NCBI GenBank assembly: GCA_049999765.1
Contig: JBNGIQ010009126.1
Span: 51,656 to 85,891, forward strand
Direction: 5' to 3'
DNA length: 34,236 nucleotides
Source: Phaeoceros laevis
Taxonomy: Eukaryota; Anthocerotophyta; Anthocerotopsida; Notothyladales
Every line of letters starts with the position of its first letter. Positions within the stretch are counted from its first letter, which is position 1. A program made the translations under genes and the position numbers. Below the pieces are notes generated by a model. The model made no database searches, was not told where the DNA came from, and saw only the letters and a program-made list of their open reading frames with translations. Positions 20,340 to 28,572 of the stretch are shown here, in pieces.

Positions 20340-20542
20340 GCAGTGGAGTGCAGGGACCGGACTCGGTTCCCACATCGTACACTACCTGGTCCTGGAGTGA
20401 GCCCCCTAACCGTATTTTGAATGGTTTCAAAGCTGCGAGCAAGATTTACAACTATTATTAGCGGCTCCACAATCTTTGTTCAGGTCGAGCCTGTGCTTGG
20501 AAGTCATTAAGCTACCTGAGAAAGCTTTCTCCAGCAAGGGAT
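20340..20542 (-). pseudogene. Heparanase-like (GH79) exons, cut by copia B
   Basis: Plant heparanase-like proteins are secreted beta-glucuronidases of family GH79. Exon 20542-20516 (PLLEKAFS) joins, over an 83-bp intron (GTAGC to GCTCGCAG), to an exon from 20432 reading [20 protein letters not shown] then [11 protein letters not shown], a strongly conserved heparanase region. The join restores the Ala codon. The frame then runs into sequence unlike heparanase and directly towards the SecA exon. Copia B inserted at the very start of the 27-nt exon: the target duplication GGGAT is its first five bases on the opposite strand. A matching upstream exon lies at 27443-27589, but in opposite orientation. 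Confidence 0.8.
20538..20542. repeat. Target site duplication of copia B, left copy (GGGAT)
   Basis: GGGAT directly precedes the 5' LTR and recurs directly after the 3' LTR at 27184-27188. Five bases is the usual size for Ty1/copia integration. Confidence 0.93.
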
Positions 20543-20802
20543 TATAAAAATACATAAAGTATTAAATAGGCAAAGGAATAGAGTTAATTAAATATAGGTT
20601 AAATAGCTAAACGTCAATCGACGTAACCCAATGAATGGGGCACGACTCACGCTTGTGCCCTACGACCAACCGCCGTGTCCACGCAAAGGGATACGACCAA
20701 CCGCCGCCATCTCTACCTTTTAAGGAGAACGCGCGTGCGACATAATTAATCTTCTTGATCTAATCTTCTTGTCTAAGCATTTCGATCTAACCTGTTTTTA
20801 CA
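20543..20802 (+). repeat. 5' LTR of copia B (260 bp)
   Basis: Runs from TATAAAAATACAT to CTGTTTTTACA, matching 26924-27183 in length and sequence apart from about 17 substitutions, most of them clustered between positions 85 and 185. The ends form a short inverted repeat (TATAAAAA and TTTTTACA) but start TA, not the usual TG. CTAAACGTCAATCG at 20607-20620 is shared with the copia A LTR and is followed here by a second ACGT core (GACGTA). Confidence 0.93.
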
Positions 20803-20814
20803 TGGTATCAGAGC
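20803..20814 (+). other. Primer binding site, initiator tRNA-Met type
   Basis: TGGTATCAGAGC immediately after the LTR, identical to the copia A site. Confidence 0.95.
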
Positions 20815-20826
20815 AAGAGCGTCGGG

Positions 20827-21006
20827 ATGGATCCCGCTACACCTAGATCAATCTGCACAGTCTGCAATGCCGAAGACTACATCAAGTCTTTGTCACATGA
20901 GCATTTCAGACTCGTTATTAAATCACTAAAGATGTGTCTAGAGAAAAGATTTGGATCTATAGCTGAATCCTTCCTTGCCGCTGCAATTCACCATTACTAT
21001 AGTTGA
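20827..21006 (+). CDS. Copia B ORF1: 59-residue CxxC protein ahead of gag
   Basis: Starts at ATG 20827, 12 bases after the primer binding site, and ends at TGA 21004. It reads MDPATPRSICTVCNAEDYIK, then SLSHEHFRLVIKSLK, ending AAIHHYYS. The copia A remnant has the same length and conserves CxxC, LSHEHFR and the YYS end. It overlaps ORF2 by four bases (TTGA). Function unknown. Ty1/copia elements do not normally have a separate ORF before gag. A metal-binding or RNA-binding role is possible but only inferred from the Cys pair. Confidence 0.7.
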   Translation: MDPATPRSICTVCNAEDYIKSLSHEHFRLVIKSLKMCLEKRFGSIAESFLAAAIHHYYS

Positions 21007-21638
21007 TTGCAGCGCAATTGATGCCTAGAAGAAGAGGTTGCAAATCAGTATCAAGTTGTCCAGGGGACGTGCCTATCCCACAGAAAGAAAGAATCAATCA
21101 CTTTTTCTCTCAAACTGTGCAACATGTGTTTAGAAGAGCAAATTCCAGTAGTCAGCTTGTCTTAGATAGGCAATCGAAGCCAGATCCCCTTGCGCATATT
21201 AAAACTGAGGTAGGAACGAAAATACAGCAGGCAGAAGAGATCTCTGCAGCTAGGGCCCATGCACTTACAAATTCGAAGGCCACTTTGTGTCAACAGTGCA
21301 CGGATCATTTCAATTCCTTCCCATCTCCTTCAGATCAACTGCTAGTTGAGGTTTATGATGTCATGAAGTCCATCGCTGCACAAAATGTGAGACAAATCAA
21401 AGGCATTTCAGGGAAGTTAGACAAAGTATGGGTCAAGCTTGAAGAGTTGAGCATACAGTTTCGTACCTTTTCCCTTCCTCAACAGCAACCTGAATCAGAA
21501 ACGCGCTATGGCTTCAGACACATGAAGAATCATGGATCTCCTATCATCCAACTGATGCAAGATGCGTTAGATGACCTCGACGTGCAGGCTGCAGATGTAG
21601 TCAAGGCCCTCAGGAAGAAGGGCATAAACCCTGTCTAA
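21003..21638 (+). CDS. Copia B ORF2: second extra ORF ahead of gag, 211 codons
   Basis: Open from TTG at 21003, with the first ATG at 21021 (MPRRRGCKSV), to TAA at 21636. Residues conserved with copia A ORF2: MPR.RG, KPDPLA, and LCQQCTDHFNSFPSPSDQLL with a CxxC pair. The central part (VRQIKGISGKLDKVWVKLEE) looks helical and may form a coiled coil. It ends ten bases before the gag ATG. No disabling change is visible although gag, PR, INT and RT in the same copy are broken, which may reflect selection or chance. Family not recognised; it might be an accessory particle protein or a split-off N-terminal part of gag. Confidence 0.7.
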   Translation: MIAAQLMPRRRGCKSVSSCPGDVPIPQKERINHFFSQTVQHVFRRANSSSQLVLDRQSKPDPLAHIKTEVGTKIQQAEEISAARAHALTNSKATLCQQCTDHFNSFPSPSDQLLVEVYDVMKSIAAQNVRQIKGISGKLDKVWVKLEELSIQFRTFSLPQQQPESETRYGFRHMKNHGSPIIQLMQDALDDLDVQAADVVKALRKKGINPV

Positions 21639-21648
21639 ACGTCCATGA

Positions 21649-22800
21649 ATGTCATATAGAGGACGAGATGTAGGGAACCCACCTAGAAGAGGGAGACCTG
21701 CTGGTCGAGGTTGTGGTGCATCACGTGGACGGGGATATGCATCTAGTGGTCAATCAGATCCGTTTGATCCTCTGTCGCTTGGTGGCACCTCTTCCAAGTC
21801 CAACACCTTGTCTCCTCAGGGTCCTGCACCTAGTGCACAACCTAGGATAAGTACTGCTGCACAAGCACAGGCATTTAGGCAAGGGTTAGCATTGCAACTT
21901 GCTACACAAGTAGTTCAAGCAATGGCGGCTCTAGCTGGAAATGTAAACAATACCACCGTTCATAATTTGAAGATTGACTTCAAAGAGAAGGATAGGTTTT
22001 CAGGCACTCAATTCGATATATGGGCGCTACGAGTTAAAACTATACTCAGAGAACATGACCTTTGGGATGTCGTTTCTAGAAATTCGTTGAAGCCAACCAC
22101 AGGGTCAGCGCCAGCAGACATTGATGCCTGGAATAAAAAGGACCTACGGGCATTAAGAATTATCCAGGCTGCATTAGATGGTACTATGGTAGATTATACA
22201 CTGGATGTTGCATCAACCAAAGAGGCATGGGATGCACTTACTCAAGCTTTCCAGGTCGTTAATGGAACTTCAATGGTAACGGCTATCAGGTCCTTTTATA
22301 CATGCAAGATGAAAGAGTCAGACACGATTGAGGCTTACATCAGTAAATTCAGAACACTTTGCTCAAAGCTAACATCTAGTGGCACTACAACATCAGAAAT
22401 CCAGGCGGCAATCGCCTTACTACTTACACTTCCTGAGAGCTATCGGACTTCTGTGAGCAATTATAGCTCAAACCTCCGAAATATACAACAAGCAATACCT
22501 GCAGGACAAACACCAGCTGTCCACTTATCTGATCTAGTTGGAGCCCTTCTCGAGGAAGAGGCAACAAGGAGCGCAAACCGTTGTGGCACCTCCCATAGAG
22601 GAGAGGCCTCAAACAGGGTGCTCTTTACTCAAAGAGGCTCTCGCAGGCCACCATCACGACAACCTTGGAACAATACCAACAGTTCAGTTGCTAAAAAGCA
22701 TCCAGGGGCTGGACCTGCAAAGAAAAAGGGAACGTGTAACTGATGTTTAATCGCGTGCCACTATGAATCTGAATGTAGAAAGAAGAAGGCGAATGAGCCT
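21649..22800 (+). pseudogene. Copia B gag, broken by a stop in the zinc knuckle
   Basis: Capsid/nucleocapsid protein. Begins MSYRGRDVGNPPRRGRPAG with an Arg/Gly-rich leader, then the copia gag core IDFKEKDRFSGTQFDIWALR, LREHDLWDVVS, AWNKKDLRALRIIQAALDG, FYTCKMKESDTIEAYISKFR and LPESYRTSVSNYSS. The zinc knuckle reads CN, TGA stop (22741-22743), then CLIACHYESEC, so all CxxCx4Hx4C ligands are present but a stop replaces the aromatic residue (Trp in copia A). The 364-codon frame is otherwise open, and the frame continues beyond the stop towards protease. Confidence 0.9.
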
Positions 22801-22829
22801 CATCAGGTTGCACCTGCAGTAGAAAGCAA

Positions 22830-23085
22830 CCTGGTTCAACGCAAAAATACTATTCTTGCAGTATGTATGATTGCAACAGTGCAAGTAAATGATGTATGGT
22901 ATCTAGACTCCTGTGCTTCAGCACATATATATCATAATCGGAAATCATTCATGCATTATACTAAGATGCCACCTGGACAGCAAGTACTTCTAGGTGACGA
23001 TAGGGGTTTAGAGATAGCTATACCAGTGTTACTCACAAACAAGAGCACCATTACCTGCAATGGCGAAGAATCTGGTATCTATTAG
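22830..23085 (+). pseudogene. Copia B protease, active site altered
   Basis: Retroviral-type aspartic protease that would mature the gag-pol polyprotein. It reads VWYLDSCASAHIYHNRKSF and LLGDDRGLEIAIPVLL. The active-site triplet DSG is DSC (Gly to Cys), whereas copia A keeps DSG. The frame ends at a stop at 23083, and the integrase frame starts in another frame at about 23060, so a frameshift separates them. Confidence 0.85.
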
Positions 23086-24160
23086 TAACTTCCAGAAGCA
23101 ACATGGGCTAGCAATCTCGTTCATAGAGCTTGATTGCATCATTACTGATCCTCGATACAAGTCCAGGACTCTAGCAATAGGAAAGCCTATCAATGACTTG
23201 TATGCCCTGAATTTTACCTCTAAGTTTGGGCTGCCACCACCTTCGGTACAAGTTGCACATGCAGCCTTAAGGGATCAGCAGTCCATGTTATGGCACTGTC
23301 GATCAGGCCATGCCAACTTTGATAAGATTAAACTCATGATTGCAGATAACACACTGTACCGTGAAAAATTCCTGCTCCAGTTTGTGGATAAGCAATTCTG
23401 TGAGGCGTGTGCTTTTGGCAAGCATCAACGCCTACCTTACACTGACTCAAATCCGACTCGAGCCAAGAAGTTGTTGGAGGTGGTACACTCGGATCTGTGT
23501 GGTCCTATGTCCACATCGTCTCTTGGAGGCGCCAAGTTTATTCTCTCGTTTGTTGATGACTGGAGTTGGTATACTATTACCTACTTCATCAAAAACAAGA
23601 TTCAAACTTTAGGATGCTTCCAAGAATATGTCACCTTTGCTCAAAGACAAACGGGAGAGGTAGTTAAAACCTTGCGCAGTGATGGCGGAGGCGAATACTG
23701 CTCGGATGAATTTAATGCTTACTGTCATTCCCTTGGCATTGCTAGGCAGCTCACAGTTCCTCCGTGCAGAATCCACTTGTGGAGCTTAGCAACAAGCATC
23801 TGCAACAGGCAGCAAAATCCTTGCTCAAGATTTCTCGCCTGTCCAGGGGATATTGGGCAGAAGCTGCTGCTACGGCGAACTACATCAAAAATTGCCTTCC
23901 AACCAAGGCTTTCACTGGCTCAACTCCCTATGAACGCTGGACATCATACAAGCCACGTATTAACCATCTGCGAGTTTTCTGTGCACCTGCTTATGCTCAC
24001 CTATCTGAGGATCAACGAGTTAAGCTAGATTACAAAGTCCGCAAGTATGTTTTCGTCGGCTATACCGAAGGCATAAAGGGGTACAAACTCTATGACCCTG
24101 AAACATGCACCACTACGCATGCTAGAAGTGTGCTCTTCAATGAGTTACCACTACTCGAGC
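23060..24160 (+). pseudogene. Copia B integrase, frameshifted before the catalytic Glu
   Basis: Inserts element cDNA into the genome. The N-terminal zinc finger is WHCRSGHANFDKI with FCEACAFGK (HHCC). Catalytic Asp residues are in VHSDLCGPM and LRSDGGGEYCSDEF. A frame change near 23760, with several bases lost against the usual TPQQNG region, moves the Glu motif (VELSNKHLQQA) into the next frame. The C-terminal part then reads YIKNCLPTKAFTGSTPYERW, HLRVFCAPAYAHL and YVFVGYTEGIKGYKLYDPE, and stays in frame with reverse transcriptase. Confidence 0.92.
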
Positions 24161-24639
24161 CTCCACACCTAGCACCACTAAGCACTCAGGCATCCAGCAG
24201 CCATTCTGATGACATAGACATAGGTGATCAATCACCCTATCAGGCAACAGCCTCTAAGCTAGCTGTACCACATGTACAAACTGTCATACCACAAGGCCCT
24301 ACAATTGTTTCACAACGTGCAGTCCCCATACAGTCAACTAGACAGACTAACTCTCAGAACACTGAAGTTGAGGAACTTAGCTACTTCCTCGACGACGAAG
24401 TGTCAAGTCGAGTATTGGGTGTCCAAAACTTGGCAACCATTGATGATGGGGACGCTGTGCATGAACAAAGTGATAAGGAATTGGACCAAATGGATGACAG
24501 TCATGTACCAGTCCATACAGAAGTGTATGTGCCTGAAGAACCCTTACGAAGGAGTGGAAGGAGGCATACGTCATCACCTGATAAATGGCAGACACCACCG
24601 TTGACCTATAACTCCTTCCTTGTAGAAGAACATGGTGAA

Positions 24640-25530
24640 CCAGTGGATCTCGGTGAACCTCAATCATACAAGGAAGCGATTAGTGGACATGAGGCAGCAA
24701 AATGGCATATAGCCATACAGTCGGAGTATCAATCTCTTATTGATAACAGAACCTGGGAATTGGTCAACCTGCCTCCAGGCCGCAAAGCAGTAACATGTAT
24801 CTGGGTATTCAAAAAGAAGTTAGCACAAGACGGAACCATTGCAAGTTATAAAGCACATCTGGTTGCTTGTGGATCCAGCCAGGTGGAAGGTCTGGATTAC
24901 ACCGAGACATTCTCACCTATGGTTTGTGCCACATCCGTCAGAACTCTCCTGGCCATAGCTGCACAACACGATTACAAGATGCATCACATGGATGTGAAAA
25001 CAACATTCTTGAATGGGATATTGGAAGAAACTATCTACATGCAGCAGCCAGAGGGATTTGAGGATAAGCATCATCCAAACAAGGTGTGTAAACTTATCAA
25101 GACCATATACGGTCTAAAGCAGTCGCCGAGAGCTTGGTTCAAACGAATAGATAAGTATCTCAAAGACTCTGGGTTCATACAAAGTGATTCAGAGAACATG
25201 TATAAGTTGTATAACAGCAATGGGGTTGTATATCTTATCCTTCATGTGGATGATGCGGTTATCATCGCAAGTAACTCAACTCTTATGGACAAGGTTAAGG
25301 GAATCCTGACCTCAGAGTTCAGTATGACATACGTGGGTCAGCTAACGTATTTTCTTGGAGTCCAAATAGTTTAGAATCTGGCCTTGCATACAATATTGAT
25401 CCATCAAAGTCAGTTCATTCGACAAGTGTTGATGAAGTTCAGGATGCTGGACTGCAAGGCTGCACCAACACCGCTTGCTATAGGTGAAAAGCTAACTTTA
25501 GAAGAGTGCCAAAACCGAAGAGGAAAGGCA
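24640..25530 (+). pseudogene. Copia B reverse transcriptase, intact core then stop
   Basis: Begins SYKEAISGHEAAKWHIAIQS, then TCIWVFKKKLAQDGTIASYK, GLDYTETFSPMVCATSVRTL, HHMDVKTTFLNGILEETIYM (first catalytic Asp), YGLKQSPRAWF and LILHVDDAVIIASN (VDD catalytic pair). It is one open frame with the integrase C-terminus from 23764 to 25374. TAG at 25372-25374 follows YFLGVQIV. The frame continues for about 50 codons (LIHQSQFIRQVLMKF, APTPLAIGEKL) before the next disruption. Confidence 0.93.
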
Positions 25531-25534
25531 AAAG

Positions 25535-26242
25535 ATGGAAACTGTACCTTATAGATCAGCTGTTTGCACACTGATTTATTTCAGGAATTGGACGAGGCCG
25601 GAATTATCTCAGTCAGTGGGAGCTACTGCTCAGTTTCTCACTAATTACGGTAGTCCTCACTGGGCAGCAGTCCAGAGAATCATGAGATATCCAAAAGGGA
25701 CTCCAACCCATGGACTATGTATAAGAAAAGGCCAGAGAAGCTTCTGCTAACCTGCCTGCTTCTCGAATGCTGACTGGGCAGCAGATAGTGATTCACGAAA
25801 GTCAATTTCTGCTAACTGCTTGATGCTAGGAAAGGATGAATACAACTCTACCATCATATCCTGGTACAGTAAGAAGCAGCATGTCGTTGCTCTCTCGTCT
25901 TCTGAAGCTGAGTACGCAGCAACAGCAACGGCAGCACAGGATGTAGTGTACACCAGGGCGCTGCTAGCATCACTTGGAGAAGAGCAACCTACGCCAACAC
26001 TGCTGCTGTGTGACAATCAATCAATGATTGTGTTAGCTCATAACCCAGTCATGCGTTCGCGCACTAAGCACATTGACATCAAACATCACTTCATTCGACA
26101 AGTTGTCAATGACGGGCATGCTAACTTGCAGTATTGTCCCACAGAAGAGAATGTAGCAGATGTTCGTACTAAAGCATTGTCAAAGGATAAGCAAGACAAG
26201 TTTTGTAGGGCCATGGGCCTTGCATGCATGCCTGAAACCTAG
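25535..26242 (+). pseudogene. Copia B RNase H, split into two frames
   Basis: Removes the RNA strand during reverse transcription. First part: VPYRSAVCTLIYFRNWTRPE and HWAAVQRIMRYPKGT, ending at TAA 25748. Second part from about 25820: ISWYSKKQHVVALSSSEAEY (catalytic Glu), LLCDNQSMIVLAHNPV (catalytic Asp) and RTKHIDIKHHFIRQVV, ending at TAG 26240. The usual S.SC.DADWA segment between the parts is present as ECWLGSR-type out-of-frame sequence near 25770, so a small frameshift separates them. Confidence 0.92.
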
Positions 26243-26288
26243 AATTATCTCTGCACCCACTAGGTATTTGCAGCTAGACAACCTAAAC

Positions 26289-26760
26289 CTGTCTGCATCC
26301 ATCCTTTGAATTGGCACTGGGGCTTGGTAGTGGAGCACATGTACCAAGGCTCTGCAACGAAAAAAACCGGCAACATCTGATTAGATTCAAGGCACAGACC
26401 CTGCAGTGGGAGTGTGATCCGTGCGCGACGGCTTACCATAGCTAATAATCAGCTTGCCATCTTCAGCAAAAGTACTGCCTGCATACATGAATCTCTGAGA
26501 ACAGAAGGGCAGGTATCTGAAGGGCGCATCTGGAACAAGTTGTGAAAAACCCCAAGCATGGCGCCAGCGCAAGTGAGCAGTTTCGAGTTCATCCTCAAGT
26601 GCGTGAAGCTTGGCAAGACCGGCGCGAACAGGACACAGCTTCCAGCGCCGAGAGCGAGAGCAGTATGCTAGCAACAGTGCCGCCAGCAGAATGGCAAGTG
26701 CCGCCAGGTTTACCCCATCTCGAGGAAAACCGGGAGTGCCAGGAACCCTAGCGGCTTCGA
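26289..26760 (-). pseudogene. Antisense host-like gene fragment with an intron inside copia B
   Basis: Between RNase H and the polypurine tract, minus strand. The first exon, ending 26437, encodes a hydrophobic signal-anchor-like stretch (LAALAILLAALLLAY), basic residues, HALEDELETAHLRWRHAWGF, then APFRYLPFCSQRFMYAGSTF and AEDGKLIISY. A donor GTAAGC (26436-26431) and an acceptor after TTTTTTTCGTTGCAG (26352) define an 85-bp intron; the next exon (26351-26289, 63 nt) continues in phase with PWYMCSTTKPQCQFKGWMQT and a possible donor GTTTAG. There is no stop in these exons. It looks like the 5' part of a type II membrane or secretory protein gene; family not recognised. The alternative is a chance ORF in element 3' sequence. 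Confidence 0.5.
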
Positions 26761-26793
26761 CAGAAGAATGGAAGTAACACAGCAAACACATAT

Positions 26794-26937
26794 CGAGTCG
26801 GGTTTGCATATATATATATATATATAGCTAATCCATGCTATGCCTAAGTGGGAGTATAAAAATACATTCGAGTCGGGTTTGCATATATATATATAGCTAA
26901 TCCATGCTATGCCTAAGTGGGAGTATAAAAATACATT
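26794..26937 (+). repeat. Tandem duplication of the polypurine tract and LTR start
   Basis: Copies 26794-26868 and 26869-26937 both run CGAGTCGGGTTTGC, an (AT)n stretch, AGCTAATCCATGC, CCTAAGTGGGAG and TATAAAAATACATT. They differ mainly in AT-run length. AAGTGGGAG is the plus-strand primer tract; only the second copy is joined to a complete LTR. The first copy ends with the first 14 bases of the LTR. Confidence 0.93.
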
Positions 26938-27183
26938 AAGTATTAAATAGGCAAAGGCATAGAGTTAATTAAATATAGGTTAAATAGCTAAACGTCAATC
27001 GACGTAACCCAACGTATGAGGCACAACTAACGGTCGTGCCCTAAAACCAACCGCCGTGTCCACGCGAAGGGACACGGCCAACCGCCACCGTCTCTACCTT
27101 TTAAGGAGAACGCGCGTGCGACATAATTAATCTTCTTGATCTAATCTTCTTGTCTAAGCATTTCGATCTAGCCTGTTTTTACA
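26924..27183 (+). repeat. 3' LTR of copia B (260 bp)
   Basis: Starts TATAAAAATACATTAAG after the polypurine tract and ends GTTTTTACA before GGGAT. Same length as the 5' LTR. The CTAAACGTCAATCG motif is at 26988-27001. Confidence 0.94.
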
Positions 27184-27188
27184 GGGAT
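27184..27188. repeat. Target site duplication of copia B, right copy (GGGAT)
   Basis: Matches 20538-20542 exactly. Confidence 0.93.
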
Positions 27189-27442
27189 CTGTGATGTTTT
27201 GCGAGCAAAAAATTTATCCACCTTAGAAGAGTAATAAACTGTAGTGCCCGCACTTAAAGACAGAAGAGCTTCACCGTGCGGTGAATAGCTGACAGATTAC
27301 ATGCACCAGAGTGAAGAGCTTCACCATTCAAGGTTCTGAGCAAGTAGGGCCATGGCAAGAAGGCTTGCCTTCCATTACCAGCGGAACCAAGTACCAACGC
27401 GGTGCCTGGAGGACAAGAAAGCTTCTGTCATTCTTTACATCT

Positions 27443-27589
27443 CAGTAGTCGGTTGAAATTGTGGTGACAACAGACGCCAACATTGCTAATGTTGATGACG
27501 ACTTCCTCTGCCGCACTTTGGATTGGTGGCCTCTTGAAAAATGCGACTACGGCACTTGTAGTTGGGGGAATGCATCCCTCCTCAATCTG
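27443..27589 (+). pseudogene. Heparanase-like (GH79) N-terminal exon, inverted relative to its neighbours
   Basis: Reads VVTTDANIANVDDDFLCRTL then DWWPLEKCDYGTCSWGNASL, the N-terminal conserved block of plant heparanase-like proteins, ending LLNL just before a GTGTGT donor at 27590. The upstream side looks like an acceptor (TTTACATCTCAG). No lesion inside the exon. In an intact gene this would precede the ALKPFKIRLGG exons, but those are on the minus strand at 20340-20542, so exon order and strand do not fit a single gene. Confidence 0.85.
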
Positions 27590-28572
27590 GTGTGTCTTCC
27601 ATCCGGTTTGCAGAATCCATGAACTGAAAATTCAAATTCAATGATGCGCCGGTGAACGAAACAAGTGTCTTCAGTGTCGAGAGTACAGGCAAAGGAGCTG
27701 CTCGCATTTGGATTCTGCTGCTGCTAAGATCAAGAATACTGAGATATTCGAGCTCATCACATAAACGGCGAACTTCCTACCATGAGCTCAGAAGCTCGTG
27801 CCATAAGAATGGGAGGCAAGGAGTAAGCACAGTGCAGAGAAACGTGCAATTCACGAAGGGAGATGCAGGCGATCGCTTACGTGCCAATCAGGTAAGAGTA
27901 CTACGCAGGGTACTCGATGTTGGCCGCAATTCCGACAGCACTCTCGGGCGTGGGATATGCGATCCGGGGTACAGCTTGCAGGGGCGTTGATTTCTCCTTC
28001 CCTGCCAAATTCTCAAGAGCAGAATTGCCGAACTGGTACAAAACGCTAGCAAATTCATGAAGGAGACAGAAATGCAGCATATGTAGCAATTCGTACATTT
28101 GCATGTGTGCAGTCAGCTGAAATCCAGCTCGGATCCAGGATTTTCATGACATGCCAAGCCGCTCATGACGATCCAAGCCAGGAAATGAACCTTCTTTGCT
28201 GATGGGTGTCATGACATCTTGGTAGCTAGCTCACATCGCACACGCGCTTAGGGAAGGATGGTTGAAGAATCAAAGAATCCATGAAATCCAAATGAACTTT
28301 ATTTTCAGATATGGGATCACTATCGTCGAGGGGCACACGGACATGCCAACAGCCAAACTCAAAATGCAATCCCCTACAAGCATTTCCAGCCAGCTTCAAT
28401 CAAATTCAAATATGCTCCAGGCATTTCCAGTCCGCATCTAGGCAGCAGTTCTCACATGCCACGGTTCCGTCCAAATGTGCCTGCCAACATTCGCCACCCA
28501 CTCATGAAATGAGCATTGGTCACCAATTGAGCAGCTATTGAAAACTAAATGAGGACACCACATCTGGAGGCT
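27590..28572. other. No clear gene; possible remnants of the same locus
   Basis: ORFs of 112 codons (27652-27990, plus) and 67 codons (28104-27901, minus) have no recognisable motif. 28100-28572 has no coding signal that I can see. Confidence 0.45.

Larger units (their letters stand above)
20543..27183 (+). mobile_element. Copia B: full-length Ty1/copia retrotransposon (6641 bp), coding capacity lost
   Basis: Complete structure: 260-bp LTR, primer binding site, ORF1, ORF2, gag, protease, integrase, reverse transcriptase, RNase H, a stretch with an antisense host-like fragment, polypurine tract, 260-bp LTR, flanked by GGGAT. Domain order PR-INT-RT-RH defines Ty1/copia. The two LTRs differ at about 17 positions by my count, so insertion is not recent. 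Stops or frameshifts break gag, protease, integrase, the RT end and RNase H. It inserted into a heparanase-like fragment. Confidence 0.95.

Noticed and set aside
24272-24667. ORFs in other frames over the integrase-RT spacer of copia B
   Set aside because: Shadows of the continuous integrase-RT frame from 23764 to 25374.
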